64,000 bases of DNA, from positions 8,168 through 72,167 of the forward strand of contig JAEWSC010000063.1 in assembly GCA_023398575.1 (NCBI GenBank), in the 5' to 3' direction. Positions 41,695-49,788 of the stretch are shown in pieces; the stretch's first letter is position 1, and each line of letters starts with the position of its first letter. The notes beneath the pieces are model-generated. The model searched no databases, had not been told where the DNA came from, and worked only from the letters and a program-made list of their open reading frames with translations. Both the position numbers and the translations under genes were made by a program. This DNA comes from Bacillota bacterium. Its GTDB lineage: Bacteria > Bacillota > Clostridia > Christensenellales > Aristaeellaceae.

Positions 41695-41704
41695 CTCCTT
41701 ATAT

Positions 41705-41733
41705 AGAATAGTACCATATAGTATTAATGTCAA
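41705..41733 (-). promoter_or_regulatory. Promoter with MarR-like palindromic operator
   Basis: Minus strand: TTGACA (41728-41733), 17-base spacer, TATTCT (41705-41710). The spacer and -10 hold the imperfect palindrome AATACTA-tatgg-TACTATT (41707-41725), the size of a MarR site. The predicted transcript start near 41698 falls in the ribosome binding site, so the leader is extremely short. Confidence 0.65.
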
Positions 41734-41800
41734 GATGTGATAGGAGCTTTTTTTGAAAGAGGAATGTGCCAAGCGCATCGGTAGAAAATGCGTTATGCGG

Positions 41801-41829
41801 TTGACAGGGCATGATATAGCGGATATACT
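41801..41829 (+). promoter_or_regulatory. Consensus sigma-A promoter of the PHP-domain gene
   Basis: TTGACA (41801-41806), 17-base spacer, TATACT (41824-41829), 44 bases before the start codon. Confidence 0.8.
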
Positions 41830-41873
41830 TTCAAGAAACTTTGCATACCTAAAGCAAGGGGGAGTGGTTTTCA

Positions 41874-42704
41874 ATGCTTGCAGACCTGCATATGCATACC
41901 AGCTTTTCGGACGGGGCGCAATCGCCTGCGGAGGTGATTAAGGCTGCTGTGCAAAAGGGGCTCGACCTGATTTCTGTATGCGATCATGATACCATTGCGG
42001 CTTATGACAGCCTGCGTCCCCTTTGCCAGAAAGCCGCGCTGAGCCTTATACAAGGGGTGGAGCTGGATGTGTACTGGCGTGGCAAGACGCTGCATGTACT
42101 GGGCTATGCCTTTGACCCCACAGATGTCGAAATGACAGAAATGATGCATAGCACCCGCCGGGAGCTAATGGAGGTTAGCGTGCAGATGGTGAAAAAGATG
42201 CTGCCCGACTACCCGGCCCTGAGTATGGAAGATTATGAGCAGTTCACCTATCCGCCCGGTGAGGGCGGATGGAAGGGGCTGCATTATTTGAGAGCTAGAG
42301 GACTTACGCGTGAATTGATGGAAGGTTTTTTCTTTCATCAAAAGTATGGGGGCTTTATACCTGATTATTATGATATAGACAGGGCTTGCTCCATTATCCG
42401 AAATGCGGGCGGCGTTCCGGTGTTGGCGCATCCCGGCTGCTGGTGGCCCGATATGCCGGCGGATTTTGAAGATATTCTAAACGATTTGAAAAGCCTTGGG
42501 ATTGGGGGCATCGAGTGCCATTATCCCGAGCATACGCAATCTCTTACGCAGTTTTGTGTGGATTATTGCCGCACCCATGATCTGCGCATTACCTGCGGCG
42601 GCGATGGCCATGGGGGATTCAATAATTTTCCCGGCGGCGTTGTTCATGATATCGGCATCATGCAGGTGGATATGAGCGAGCTGGATCTGAAGGGGATCAT
42701 CTAG
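41874..42704 (+). CDS. PHP-domain metal-dependent phosphoesterase
   Basis: A 276-residue protein of the PHP family. The four motifs are visible: DLHMHTSFSDG at the N-terminus, the SVCDHDTIAAYD block near residue 35, LIQGVELDVYW near 58, and VLAHPGCWW near 185 with CGGDGHGGFN near 240 completing the metal site. Relatives act as nucleotide or 3',5'-phosphoadenosine phosphatases (RNase AM/YciV type) or as histidinol phosphatases; the single-domain form and motifs fit the YciV-like group best. A strong promoter and AAGGGGGAG site precede it, and it is monocistronic up to the terminator at 42719. Confidence 0.88.
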   Translation: MLADLHMHTSFSDGAQSPAEVIKAAVQKGLDLISVCDHDTIAAYDSLRPLCQKAALSLIQGVELDVYWRGKTLHVLGYAFDPTDVEMTEMMHSTRRELMEVSVQMVKKMLPDYPALSMEDYEQFTYPPGEGGWKGLHYLRARGLTRELMEGFFFHQKYGGFIPDYYDIDRACSIIRNAGGVPVLAHPGCWWPDMPADFEDILNDLKSLGIGGIECHYPEHTQSLTQFCVDYCRTHDLRITCGGDGHGGFNNFPGGVVHDIGIMQVDMSELDLKGII

Positions 42705-42718
42705 ATGACACAGACAAA

Positions 42719-42758
42719 AGCCAAGGCGCTGCCGCTTTTTTACGGCAGCGCCTTGGCT
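42719..42758. terminator. Strong bidirectional terminator
   Basis: A perfect 16-base stem AGCCAAGGCGCTGCCG with its complement around CTTTTTTA. It stands between the convergent PHP gene and the ABC transporter operon and can end both. Confidence 0.85.
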
Positions 42759-42777
42759 ATATTGATCTTTACGTATA

Positions 42778-43530
42778 CTAAATGCTGTATTCCTGTCCCG
42801 GTAAAATTCTTCTTAAAAACTGCCGGGTACGCTCTTCCTTAGGCGCCCGAAAGAAATCCTTGGGGGAGCCTTCCTCCACAATGACGCCGCTGTCCATGAA
42901 AACGATGTGACTGGCGACTTCTTGGGCAAAGGACATTTCATGGGTGACCACCACCATGGTGGTGCCCTCGTTGGCCAGCCGCTTCATAACCCCCAGCACC
43001 TCGCCAATTAGCTCCGGGTCCAGGGCGGAGGTGGGTTCATCAAAGAGAATCACATCGGGATTTACCGCAATGGCCCGGGCAATGCCCACGCGCTGCTGCT
43101 GCCCGCCGGATAATTTTGAAGGATAATAGTCATACCGGTCGGTAAGACCTACCTTGTCCAGCGCCTGCTTGGCGATGCGCAGGGCGTCGGCCTTTGGCAC
43201 TTTGCGCGCGGTAATCAGGCCTTCTGTTACGTTTTCCAGAGCCGTCTTATTATTGAACAGGTTATAGTTTTGAAACACGAAGGCCGTGCGCTTGCGGATT
43301 TTAGCAATGTCAGTGCCGGTGGCGTTGGTTACGTTCACCTTTAGGTCGTCGAATAGTATTTCGCCCTTATCCGCGTGCTCCAAAAAGTTGACGCAGCGCA
43401 AAAGTGTTGTTTTTCCTGACCCACTGGGGCCTAATATGACCACAACGTCCCCTTTTTCCACCTTGATGGTGACGCCGTTTAGCACCTGATGGGCACCAAA
43501 TGCCTTGTGGATATCCTGAATTATCAGCAT
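42778..43530 (-). CDS. Polar amino acid ABC transporter, ATP-binding protein
   Basis: A 250-residue ATPase of the amino acid (type 3) uptake class. Walker A GPSGSGKTTLLR near residue 34, the Q-loop VFQNYNLFNN, signature LSGGQQQRVGIARA near 140, Walker B VILFDEPTSALDPEL and switch VTHEMSFAQEV are all intact. The FQ-x-YNLF and ALDPE features are typical for transporters of glutamine, cystine or arginine. It is the last gene of the operon that holds two permeases and two binding proteins, 16 bases after the second permease. Confidence 0.94.
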   Translation of the reverse strand: MLIIQDIHKAFGAHQVLNGVTIKVEKGDVVVILGPSGSGKTTLLRCVNFLEHADKGEILFDDLKVNVTNATGTDIAKIRKRTAFVFQNYNLFNNKTALENVTEGLITARKVPKADALRIAKQALDKVGLTDRYDYYPSKLSGGQQQRVGIARAIAVNPDVILFDEPTSALDPELIGEVLGVMKRLANEGTTMVVVTHEMSFAQEVASHIVFMDSGVIVEEGSPKDFFRAPKEERTRQFLRRILPGQEYSI

Positions 43531-43546
43531 GGGACCGTTTCCTCCT

Positions 43547-44257
43547 TCAGGCCCGCTTTAGGGATTTATATGCGCCAAAGCGCTTTTCCGCCAGGTGGAA
43601 AAGAAGCTGCGTGATGGAGCAGACTAGAACATAAATTAGGAAGATGTCGATATACGATTCGATATAATTGTAGCCGTAGGCGGCCTCCACCTTGGCGATG
43701 GCGGTGATATCTTTAACAGTCATCAAAAAGGCCAGGGAAGTGCTCTTGATCAATTGAATGGTCACGTTGCACAGGTTGGGCAGCGCGGCCACCAGTGCCT
43801 GGGGCAAAATGATGCGGACATATGCCTGTGCGCGGCTAAGCCCGATCGACAGCGCCCCCTCCATCTGCCCGCGGTCCACCGTTAAAAGCGCCGAGCGGCA
43901 AAGCTCCGACAGTTCTGCTGTGGCGTTGATGGAGAATACGATACAGGCATACAAGATGGGGTTAATATCAAATACGTTGATGGGAAGCCCCAGGCGCTTG
44001 ACAACAATGTTAAGCATGCTGGGGAAGAGGCTGTACACCATCAATATCTGCAAAAGCACGGGTGTGCCGCGTATGAAGGAGACGTAAAACGTAACCAGCT
44101 GTTTTACAATGCGCACGTTGTATATCTTGGACAGGGCCATAAAAAAGCCCAGGGGAAGCCCCACCAGCAAGGCGACCGCCGTAATGAAAAGCGTAGTAGG
44201 TATGCCCGTGAGCGCCAGGAAAAAGGTGTTGATCATGTAGCCGACGTTCAGTTCCAT
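43547..44257 (-). CDS. Amino acid ABC transporter permease
   Basis: A 236-residue inner-membrane permease with about five membrane segments. The EAA loop in the cytoplasm is EGALSIGLSRAQAYVRIILPQA near residue 130, shown as ALSIGLSRAQAY and RIILPQAL, the contact site to the ATPase. RGTPVLLQILMVY near 63 is typical of His/Glu/Gln/Arg/opine-type permeases. It pairs with the permease gene 8 bases upstream to form a heterodimeric channel and is followed by the ATPase gene. Confidence 0.93.
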   Translation of the reverse strand: MELNVGYMINTFFLALTGIPTTLFITAVALLVGLPLGFFMALSKIYNVRIVKQLVTFYVSFIRGTPVLLQILMVYSLFPSMLNIVVKRLGLPINVFDINPILYACIVFSINATAELSELCRSALLTVDRGQMEGALSIGLSRAQAYVRIILPQALVAALPNLCNVTIQLIKSTSLAFLMTVKDITAIAKVEAAYGYNYIESYIDIFLIYVLVCSITQLLFHLAEKRFGAYKSLKRA

Positions 44258-44265
44258 ACTTCCTC

Positions 44266-44970
44266 CTATGCCGCCAGGCTTCTTTGGCCGCGGGAGAACC
44301 TGCGTTCCAAGAGGCCGAAGATCCGCTGGAACAATAGCGTAAGCGTCCAGTAGATGACAGCTAGGGCGATGTACGTTTCAATGGCGTGGGCGCCATAATT
44401 GCGGGATATGATCAGCGTGCCCTGACCCATGACATCAACCAGCCCGATGGTATAGGCCAGGGAGCCTTCCTTCATGAGTGTGATCAGCGAATTGCCGAAG
44501 TTGGGCAGCGCGAACACGACGGCTTGGGGCAGCGTGATACGGAAAAAGCATTGCGTTTCACTAAGGCCGATGCTCAGTGCGGCCTCGCGCTGGCCTTTAT
44601 CCACTGCCAGGTACGCCGAGCGCATGATCTCAGACATAGAGGCAGCAAACAAAAGGGTGAAGGTGATGAGTACAAAAATGCCTTTATAAATGAAATTGAT
44701 ATTGACGTTAAACAGCGCCATGACAAGCTCCGGCAGGCCGTAATATACGATAAAGAGCAGTACCACAGAGGGCGTGCAGCGCATGGCGCCGGTATAGCCA
44801 TTGGCCAGCGTGCGCAGCACGCGGCGGGCGGAAAGCTTGGCCCTGGCCAGGAAAAAGCCCAGCAGGCCGCCCAGCAGGACTGTGCCCAGCATCAAAAGCA
44901 GTGTGACGGACAAATAAGGCAGCAAAAGGGGCAGCACCTGAATGATATAGGATGGATCAAATGGCCTCAT
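44266..44970 (-). CDS. Amino acid ABC transporter permease
   Basis: A 234-residue permease, paralogous to its neighbour, with an EAA loop REAALSIGLSETQCFFRITL near residue 133 and about five membrane segments. The usual RGTP motif is replaced by RCTPSVVLLFIVYYGLPEL. ATG 44970 is chosen because the membrane part starts soon after and a GAGGA site precedes it; in-frame sequence further up lies in the repeat at 44985-45248. Being split from its binding-protein genes by that repeat, its expression may depend on read-through. Confidence 0.92.
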   Translation of the reverse strand: MRPFDPSYIIQVLPLLLPYLSVTLLLMLGTVLLGGLLGFFLARAKLSARRVLRTLANGYTGAMRCTPSVVLLFIVYYGLPELVMALFNVNINFIYKGIFVLITFTLLFAASMSEIMRSAYLAVDKGQREAALSIGLSETQCFFRITLPQAVVFALPNFGNSLITLMKEGSLAYTIGLVDVMGQGTLIISRNYGAHAIETYIALAVIYWTLTLLFQRIFGLLERRFSRGQRSLAA

Positions 44971-44984
44971 ATGGCGTCCTCGAT

Positions 44985-45248
44985 ATAAATGCGTGGGCTG
45001 TCGTGCTGACGGTAAATTGTGTGTTTCATTCGAAAAGATGGATTTCGCATCATTGGACGCGACCAAAGGGCTATCCGATCAACTGGCTTAATCGTCGCAT
45101 TACTCGCTGCTGCTCGTACTGCTCGTTTCGCCAGCCTCCTTCGCCTCACTTCATCCGCCACAGGCGGCGCTTCGGCTGCGGAGCTCTTTGGAAACTCCTT
45201 TTGAATAGCCATACAATTATGCGACTGCACGACAGCCCTGCGCTTTAT
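44985..45248. mobile_element. Repeat element D inside the transport operon
   Basis: A 264-base unit with inverted ends: ATAAATGCGTGGGCTGTCGT on the left against ATAAAGCGCAGGGCTGTCGT read from the right, with GGGCTGTCGTGC identical. The middle (45081-45183) matches, in reverse complement, 37052-37160 within element B. It lies between the first binding-protein gene, whose TAA stop (45245-45247) is within its right end, and the permease gene. No coding sequence is supported. Confidence 0.6.
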
Positions 45249-46072
45249 TTTTGAATGTACTGGAAGATATCCTCGCCAAAGAACGTTTGGGAAAGCTCCG
45301 CAATCTTGCCGCTGGTGGTCAGCTCCGTGATGGCGCCGTCATAGGCGTCAGCCAGCGCTTGATCGTTCTTGGAAAACAGCGGCCAGGTGGGGATGGCCTT
45401 ATAGGGTACGTAGGCAAGCTGATTCGCCAGGTTGTGGTATGGCCCGTCTTCCTTGAGCACATTGTTCTGGAAGGATAGTTTGATATCAAAGAAGGCGTCA
45501 TACCGGCCTTCCAGCACCCAGGCGTAGGCATCGGTGATAGTGAATACCTCCGACGGCTGCAAAAGTATGGGCTTTTCTGCATGGGCGGCGTTGTATTCTT
45601 CTACTACAGCATATTGGGCGCTTTGCGGGGGAATGGGCACCAGCTTTCCGCTGAAGGCGGCAAAGCTGTCTATGTCCGTGATTTCAGAAGCTGTTTCTGC
45701 CCGTATCGCCAGGCCAATGATGCTGGCGGCGATGTAGTTTTTGGGGAAAATGAACTTTTCGGCCCGTTCCTTGGTATACCATGCGCCTTTGATGCCGATG
45801 TTGTACTTTCCCGACTCGACACCGATGAGCAAATCGTCATCGGTGGTGGATACAAATTCAAACTGATATTGGGGCAATAATTCATCCACGGCCTTTAATA
45901 CCTGCACCTCAAAGCCGTCGGATTCGCCCTTTTCATTTACAAAGTCATAAGGCACATAGGTTTGTGTGTGCGCAACATAAACGGTTGCGGGGGCATCTGC
46001 CTGGGCGCTTACTAGAGATAAGGTGAATACGAGCGCTAAAGCCAGGAAAGCAAGCATTTTCATCCTTTTCAT
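45245..46072 (-). CDS. Amino acid ABC transporter substrate-binding protein 1
   Basis: A 275-residue exported binding protein of family 3 (SBP_bac_3). A signal peptide (about 1-24, ending LVSAQA, no lipobox) is followed by a domain starting VYVAHTQTYVPYDFVNEKG, then GFEVQVLKAVDELLPQY, a hinge near 110 (FPKNYIAASIIGLAIRAE) and LEGRYDAFFDIKLSF near 195. It is a tandem paralogue of the gene at 46174-47001, of the same length and with long identical stretches. ATG 46072 has AAAGGGGATT upstream. Its stop is inside repeat D. Which solute it binds is unknown. Confidence 0.92.
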   Translation of the reverse strand: MKRMKMLAFLALALVFTLSLVSAQADAPATVYVAHTQTYVPYDFVNEKGESDGFEVQVLKAVDELLPQYQFEFVSTTDDDLLIGVESGKYNIGIKGAWYTKERAEKFIFPKNYIAASIIGLAIRAETASEITDIDSFAAFSGKLVPIPPQSAQYAVVEEYNAAHAEKPILLQPSEVFTITDAYAWVLEGRYDAFFDIKLSFQNNVLKEDGPYHNLANQLAYVPYKAIPTWPLFSKNDQALADAYDGAITELTTSGKIAELSQTFFGEDIFQYIQK

Positions 46073-46173
46073 GCGAATAATCCCCTTTTCATATTTTACC
46101 GGAGGTTTGAAGGCAATGTACCATATAAGGATGCGTGTTCCATGGGCGGGGAGATGGAACGGCTGCGCCATAA

Positions 46174-47001
46174 TTACTTCTGTATATATTTAAAAATATC
46201 CTCTCCAAAGTACTGCTGGGAAAGCTCTGCAATCTTACCGCTGGCTGTAAGCTGCTCAATAGCGCCATCATAAGCATCGGCCAGTTCCTGATTTCCTAGA
46301 TTGAACAGCGGCCAGGTAGGAATGGCTTTGTAGGGTACGTAGGAAAGCTTGTCGGCGAGGTCGTGATAGGGGGCGCCATCCTTTTGCACGTTGTTAAAGA
46401 AGGACAGTTTGATATCAAAGAAGGCGTCGTACCGGCCTTCCAGCACCCAGGTATAGGCGTCGGCAATGTTAAAGGACTCGGAGGCCGTCAAGGCCACCTG
46501 CTTGTCGGGATGGCTCTTGTTATAGTCATCCACGATGGCCCATTGGGCGTTTTGGGGTGCAATAGGCACCAGCTTGCCGCTAAAGGCTGCAAAGCTCTCC
46601 ATATCCTTGATCTGTTCGGCGTTTTCTGAGCGGAAGGCCAGACCGATGATGCTGGCTGCAATATAATTCTTGGGGAAAATGTACTTTTTGGCCCGCTCCT
46701 GCGTAAACCACGCACCCTTGGTGCCCAGGTTGTACTTGCCCGATTCGATACCAATGAGCAGATCGTCATCTGTGGTGGGCACAAATTCGAACTGGTACTG
46801 GGGCAATAGTTCATCCACAGCCTTTAGGACCTGCACCTCAAAGCCATCGGATTCGCCTTTTTCGTTTACAAAATCATAGGGCACATAGGTTTGAGTATGG
46901 GCGGCATATACGGTCTTTACGGTTTGGGCACTGGCCCCGGCAAGGACGATAGACATAGCAAGAACGAGGAAAAGGACATAGAATTTTTGAACAGCCTTCA
47001 T
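46174..47001 (-). CDS. Amino acid ABC transporter substrate-binding protein 2
   Basis: A 275-residue exported family 3 binding protein, the upstream member of the tandem pair. The signal peptide is about 1-25 (ending LAGASA). Long runs are identical with the neighbour (AHTQTYVPYDFVNEKGESDG, SDGFEVQVLKAVDELLPQYQ, LEGRYDAFFDIKLSF), while the ligand-pocket region around 140-180 (VALTASESFNIADAYTW versus ILLQPSEVFTITDAYAW) has drifted. This suggests two related ligands or affinities feeding one permease. ATG 47001 follows AAGGAGAT. It follows the UroD-like gene by 39 bases. Confidence 0.92.
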   Translation of the reverse strand: MKAVQKFYVLFLVLAMSIVLAGASAQTVKTVYAAHTQTYVPYDFVNEKGESDGFEVQVLKAVDELLPQYQFEFVPTTDDDLLIGIESGKYNLGTKGAWFTQERAKKYIFPKNYIAASIIGLAFRSENAEQIKDMESFAAFSGKLVPIAPQNAQWAIVDDYNKSHPDKQVALTASESFNIADAYTWVLEGRYDAFFDIKLSFFNNVQKDGAPYHDLADKLSYVPYKAIPTWPLFNLGNQELADAYDGAIEQLTASGKIAELSQQYFGEDIFKYIQK

Positions 47002-47040
47002 ATCAATATCTCCTTCAATCAATGCAATGGTTGATGCTCG

Positions 47041-48054
47041 TTATCTGCTGGCCGAAAATTCAGCAGCTATGTCTCGAACCCAGGCAAGACGGTTCAAATC
47101 AATATCGGGGGGGATGGTGCAATCGGCGCCAAGGATCACGCCGGCCGTTCCGGCATCCTCCAGCAGTTCCTTTGTATACTGCTCGATATCGCCTTTGCTG
47201 CCCGAGTACAGCAACGACTGCTTGGTATTGCCAAAGCCGCCGATAACCGTGCGGCCGCCAAATAGCCTTTTGCCTTCTTTCAGGCTGACGCCTTCCACAG
47301 TCACGGCCCAGTTGATGGCCTTGACATCGTAGTCAGCATACAAGGAAAGATCGTTCCGGCTGCCCTCATAGCCGCAGATGTGCAGAATGTTGTATGCACT
47401 GTTTTCATGTGCGGCAGTCAGTACCTTTTTCTCGCTGGGGGTTACGGCGCGGCGGTAGATTTCCTTTGAAATGCGATTATCCTGCACGTTTTTAACGCTA
47501 AGGTAAATGCCTGTAGAGCTGCCCTCCGTTATGACTGCTCGGGCTAGATCCGATAAATCCTCGGCAATTACGTTCAGGGCATGCCGGACCGCCGCTTCAT
47601 CCTCAAGTAAAAAGTTGGCCAGTATCTTATCTCCGTCGCTGCCAGTGCCGCCCACCAAAAAGCGGAAGTAGGTTGCCGGGGAAAATACATTGTAGAAGGT
47701 GGCGACTTCATCGCCGAAGGCTGCGTTTAACCGGCCGGCCAGTTCTGCCTGTTCCCTGATCCAGGGATGATCCGCCCCGAGTGGACTTGTCGCAAACAAA
47801 TCGCCGGCAGATTTTGCTCTTGCAATGACAGTGTTGGGATAACCAAAATACCCGTCGCTCATAAGCTTGACAAAATCGGGCTGGAATGTGTTGTAAAATT
47901 CTACATGCCCGTTTATGTTTGTATCAATGATAGCCGGGTTTGTAAGACCGCCGCTCATTTCGCTTTCGTTGGCGAAATGAAACCAGAAACCAACCGGTAC
48001 CCTTTCTACGGGCTTTGCATCAAAGGCATCCAGTACAAGCTGCTTTTTTGACAT
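47041..48054 (-). CDS. Uroporphyrinogen decarboxylase / MtaA-type methyltransferase family protein
   Basis: A 337-residue TIM-barrel protein of the URO-D superfamily. It begins KKQLVLDAFDAKPVERVPVGFWFHF, given here in part as AKPVERVPVGFWFHF, and has a His-x-Cys motif HICGYEG near residue 228 and a cysteine in LGADCTIP near 310. That His-x-Cys plus distant Cys set is the zinc site of MtaA/CmuA/MtbA-type corrinoid methyltransferases rather than of haem-pathway HemE (family knowledge). Here it heads an operon with amino-acid-type transport genes, so a methylated amine or methylated amino acid substrate is a reasonable guess. AGGAGAAGAAC precedes the ATG. Confidence 0.82.
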   Translation of the reverse strand: MSKKQLVLDAFDAKPVERVPVGFWFHFANESEMSGGLTNPAIIDTNINGHVEFYNTFQPDFVKLMSDGYFGYPNTVIARAKSAGDLFATSPLGADHPWIREQAELAGRLNAAFGDEVATFYNVFSPATYFRFLVGGTGSDGDKILANFLLEDEAAVRHALNVIAEDLSDLARAVITEGSSTGIYLSVKNVQDNRISKEIYRRAVTPSEKKVLTAAHENSAYNILHICGYEGSRNDLSLYADYDVKAINWAVTVEGVSLKEGKRLFGGRTVIGGFGNTKQSLLYSGSKGDIEQYTKELLEDAGTAGVILGADCTIPPDIDLNRLAWVRDIAAEFSASR

Positions 48055-48182
48055 GTTCTTCTCCTGTTTGTTATTTCAGATTTGGCAGCAGAAGCTTTTC
48101 GTTTGCTCGGCGGCTTTCCATGCGCGGCCGGGTCATGTCAAGCCGCCCTGGGACATCGACGCCTTTGACGATTGATCATACT

Positions 48183-48259
48183 ACGCCTCCATAAAACATT
48201 TAAAACCTACATGAATAATAGGTTATTGGAAGTATATGCGGGATGGAGGCGTTTGTCAA
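48183..48259 (-). promoter_or_regulatory. Promoter and nested inverted repeats of the UroD-transport operon
   Basis: Minus strand: TTGACA (48254-48259), 17-base spacer, TATACT (48231-48236). A perfect 10-base inverted repeat ACGCCTCCAT/ATGGAGGCGT has one arm within the promoter spacer (48243-48252) and one at 48183-48192 in the leader, with a second inverted pair AACCTA/TAGGTT (48204-48224) nested inside. The 170-base leader also holds a hairpin GGCGGCTT/AAGCCGCC (about 48099-48140). Likely a regulator site, possibly paired sites. Confidence 0.65.
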
Positions 48260-48459
48260 CTGGCTATTTTAGATTTTTTGTGATTTGGTTGCATGCCGGA
48301 TAAATAAAGAGAAGTGGGTTGTGGAATGTAAACAAAAAAGACTGCATTCGCGGCCCTATGGAAACTGCTTAATTGGTTTTATATTCGCGTGCTTTGTCCA
48401 TGATATATGAGCGTGCATGTTTCATTGTTTGTGTTGCATAAGTGAAGCAGATACAGTAC

Positions 48460-48490
48460 AATTTATACTGGTGAATTGTCGGTATAAATT
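48460..48490 (+). promoter_or_regulatory. Palindromic operator candidate upstream of the MFS gene
   Basis: A perfect inverted repeat AATTTATAC/GTATAAATT with 13 bases between the arms, 60 bases before the MFS start. Size and A/T content suit a TetR- or MarR-type repressor. The rest of 48260-48549 holds nothing else that I can support. Confidence 0.5.
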
Positions 48491-48549
48491 ATATAAGCGT
48501 TTTGCTATTATATACCGCATATCGCCAATGCATTTAACAGGAGATGTAT

Positions 48550-49779
48550 ATGCAGAACTGGAAAAAGACAGTTACCTGGTTTTTGGCGGGACAGGTGGTT
48601 TCCCTTTTTGGCTCCTCTCTTGTACAATACGCGCTGATGTGGAACGTAACGCTGCGTTCCCAATCCGGCTCCATGATGACCATTGCCATTCTTTGCGGCT
48701 TTTTGCCGATGTTCTTTTTGGCTCCGTTTGCCGGCGTCTGGGCGGACCGGTTTCCCCGCAAGCGGCTGATGGTTTTGGCCGACGGGGGCATTGCGCTGTC
48801 TACGCTTATACTGGCCATATTGGTTTTTATGGGTCACAATGAGCTGTGGGTGATTTTTGTATTCATGGCTGTTCGGGCCCTTGGACAGGCAGTGCATAGC
48901 CCGGCGATTAGCGCCGTACTGCCGCAGATTGTGCCCACAGAGGAGTTGACCAAAATTACCGGAATCAACAGCAGCATACAGGCCGCTGTCATGCTTGTAT
49001 CGCCCATGGTTAGCGGCGCATTGCTGACCTTTACAAGCTTGCAGGTTATTTTGCTGATCGACGTGGTTACGGCGGCATTGGCCATTGCCATTTTGCTGCT
49101 TTATATTCCCATACCCATTCACCATAAGGCATTGGAAGCGCAAAAAACCAGCTACTTCAACGATATGAAGGATGGCTTTCGCTATATCGCCGGCCACCGG
49201 TTTATCAAATTCTTTTTCCTGTACTGCCTGTCGTTTATGCTGATGGCCGCACCGGTAGCCTTTTTGACGCCGTTGCAGGTGACACGCAGCTTTGGCGAGG
49301 AGTACTGGCGCCTGACAGCCATCGAGGTCGCCTTTTCCCTGGGCATGATGATCGGCGGCGCTTTGATTGCCGCAAAGGGCGGGTTCAAAAACCGCATGCA
49401 TACCATGGCTGCTGCAACGTTGGCCATCGGCCTGTGTACGGCTGCGCTGGGGCTTGTATCCAGCTTTTATGTATATTTGTTCTTTATGCTTCTGGCAGGC
49501 TTTACCATGCCCTGCTTTAACACACCCTCTTCTGTTATTTTGCAGGAGAAGGTGGAGGGGGATTACCTGGGCCGCATCTTCAGCGTGATGGGCATGATTG
49601 GCAGCGTCGGCATGCCGGCCAGCATGCTGGTGTTCGGGCCGCTGGCGGATACTGTGCCAATTGAAACGCTATTGATCATCACCGGCGTTGCCATCATGGT
49701 CATTGCTGTAGTGTCGCTGATGAGCAAAACGCTGTTGGAGGCGGGAAAGCCCTTGCCCAAACCGGAGCAGGCCGCATAG
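48550..49779 (+). CDS. MFS exporter, Mef-like
   Basis: A 409-residue major facilitator with twelve predicted membrane helices. WFLAGQVVSLFGSSLVQYALMW starts helix 1 (given here as GQVVSLFGSSLVQY), and the loop 2-3 motif is GVWADRFPRKRLMVLAD near residue 70. It resembles the Mef/enterobactin-exporter branch that pumps macrolides, siderophores or other drugs; the substrate is unknown. ATG 48550 is preferred to 48544 because AGGAG abuts the earlier codon. A palindrome at 48460 may be its operator. It runs convergent to the lyase gene at 49789 with only 9 bases between. Confidence 0.9.
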   Translation: MQNWKKTVTWFLAGQVVSLFGSSLVQYALMWNVTLRSQSGSMMTIAILCGFLPMFFLAPFAGVWADRFPRKRLMVLADGGIALSTLILAILVFMGHNELWVIFVFMAVRALGQAVHSPAISAVLPQIVPTEELTKITGINSSIQAAVMLVSPMVSGALLTFTSLQVILLIDVVTAALAIAILLLYIPIPIHHKALEAQKTSYFNDMKDGFRYIAGHRFIKFFFLYCLSFMLMAAPVAFLTPLQVTRSFGEEYWRLTAIEVAFSLGMMIGGALIAAKGGFKNRMHTMAAATLAIGLCTAALGLVSSFYVYLFFMLLAGFTMPCFNTPSSVILQEKVEGDYLGRIFSVMGMIGSVGMPASMLVFGPLADTVPIETLLIITGVAIMVIAVVSLMSKTLLEAGKPLPKPEQAA

Positions 49780-49788
49780 GAATTTGAA

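Noticed and set aside
48508..49401. Open frame of 297 codons opposite the MFS gene
   Set aside because: Antisense of a membrane protein with low-complexity basic translation; no start site or family support.
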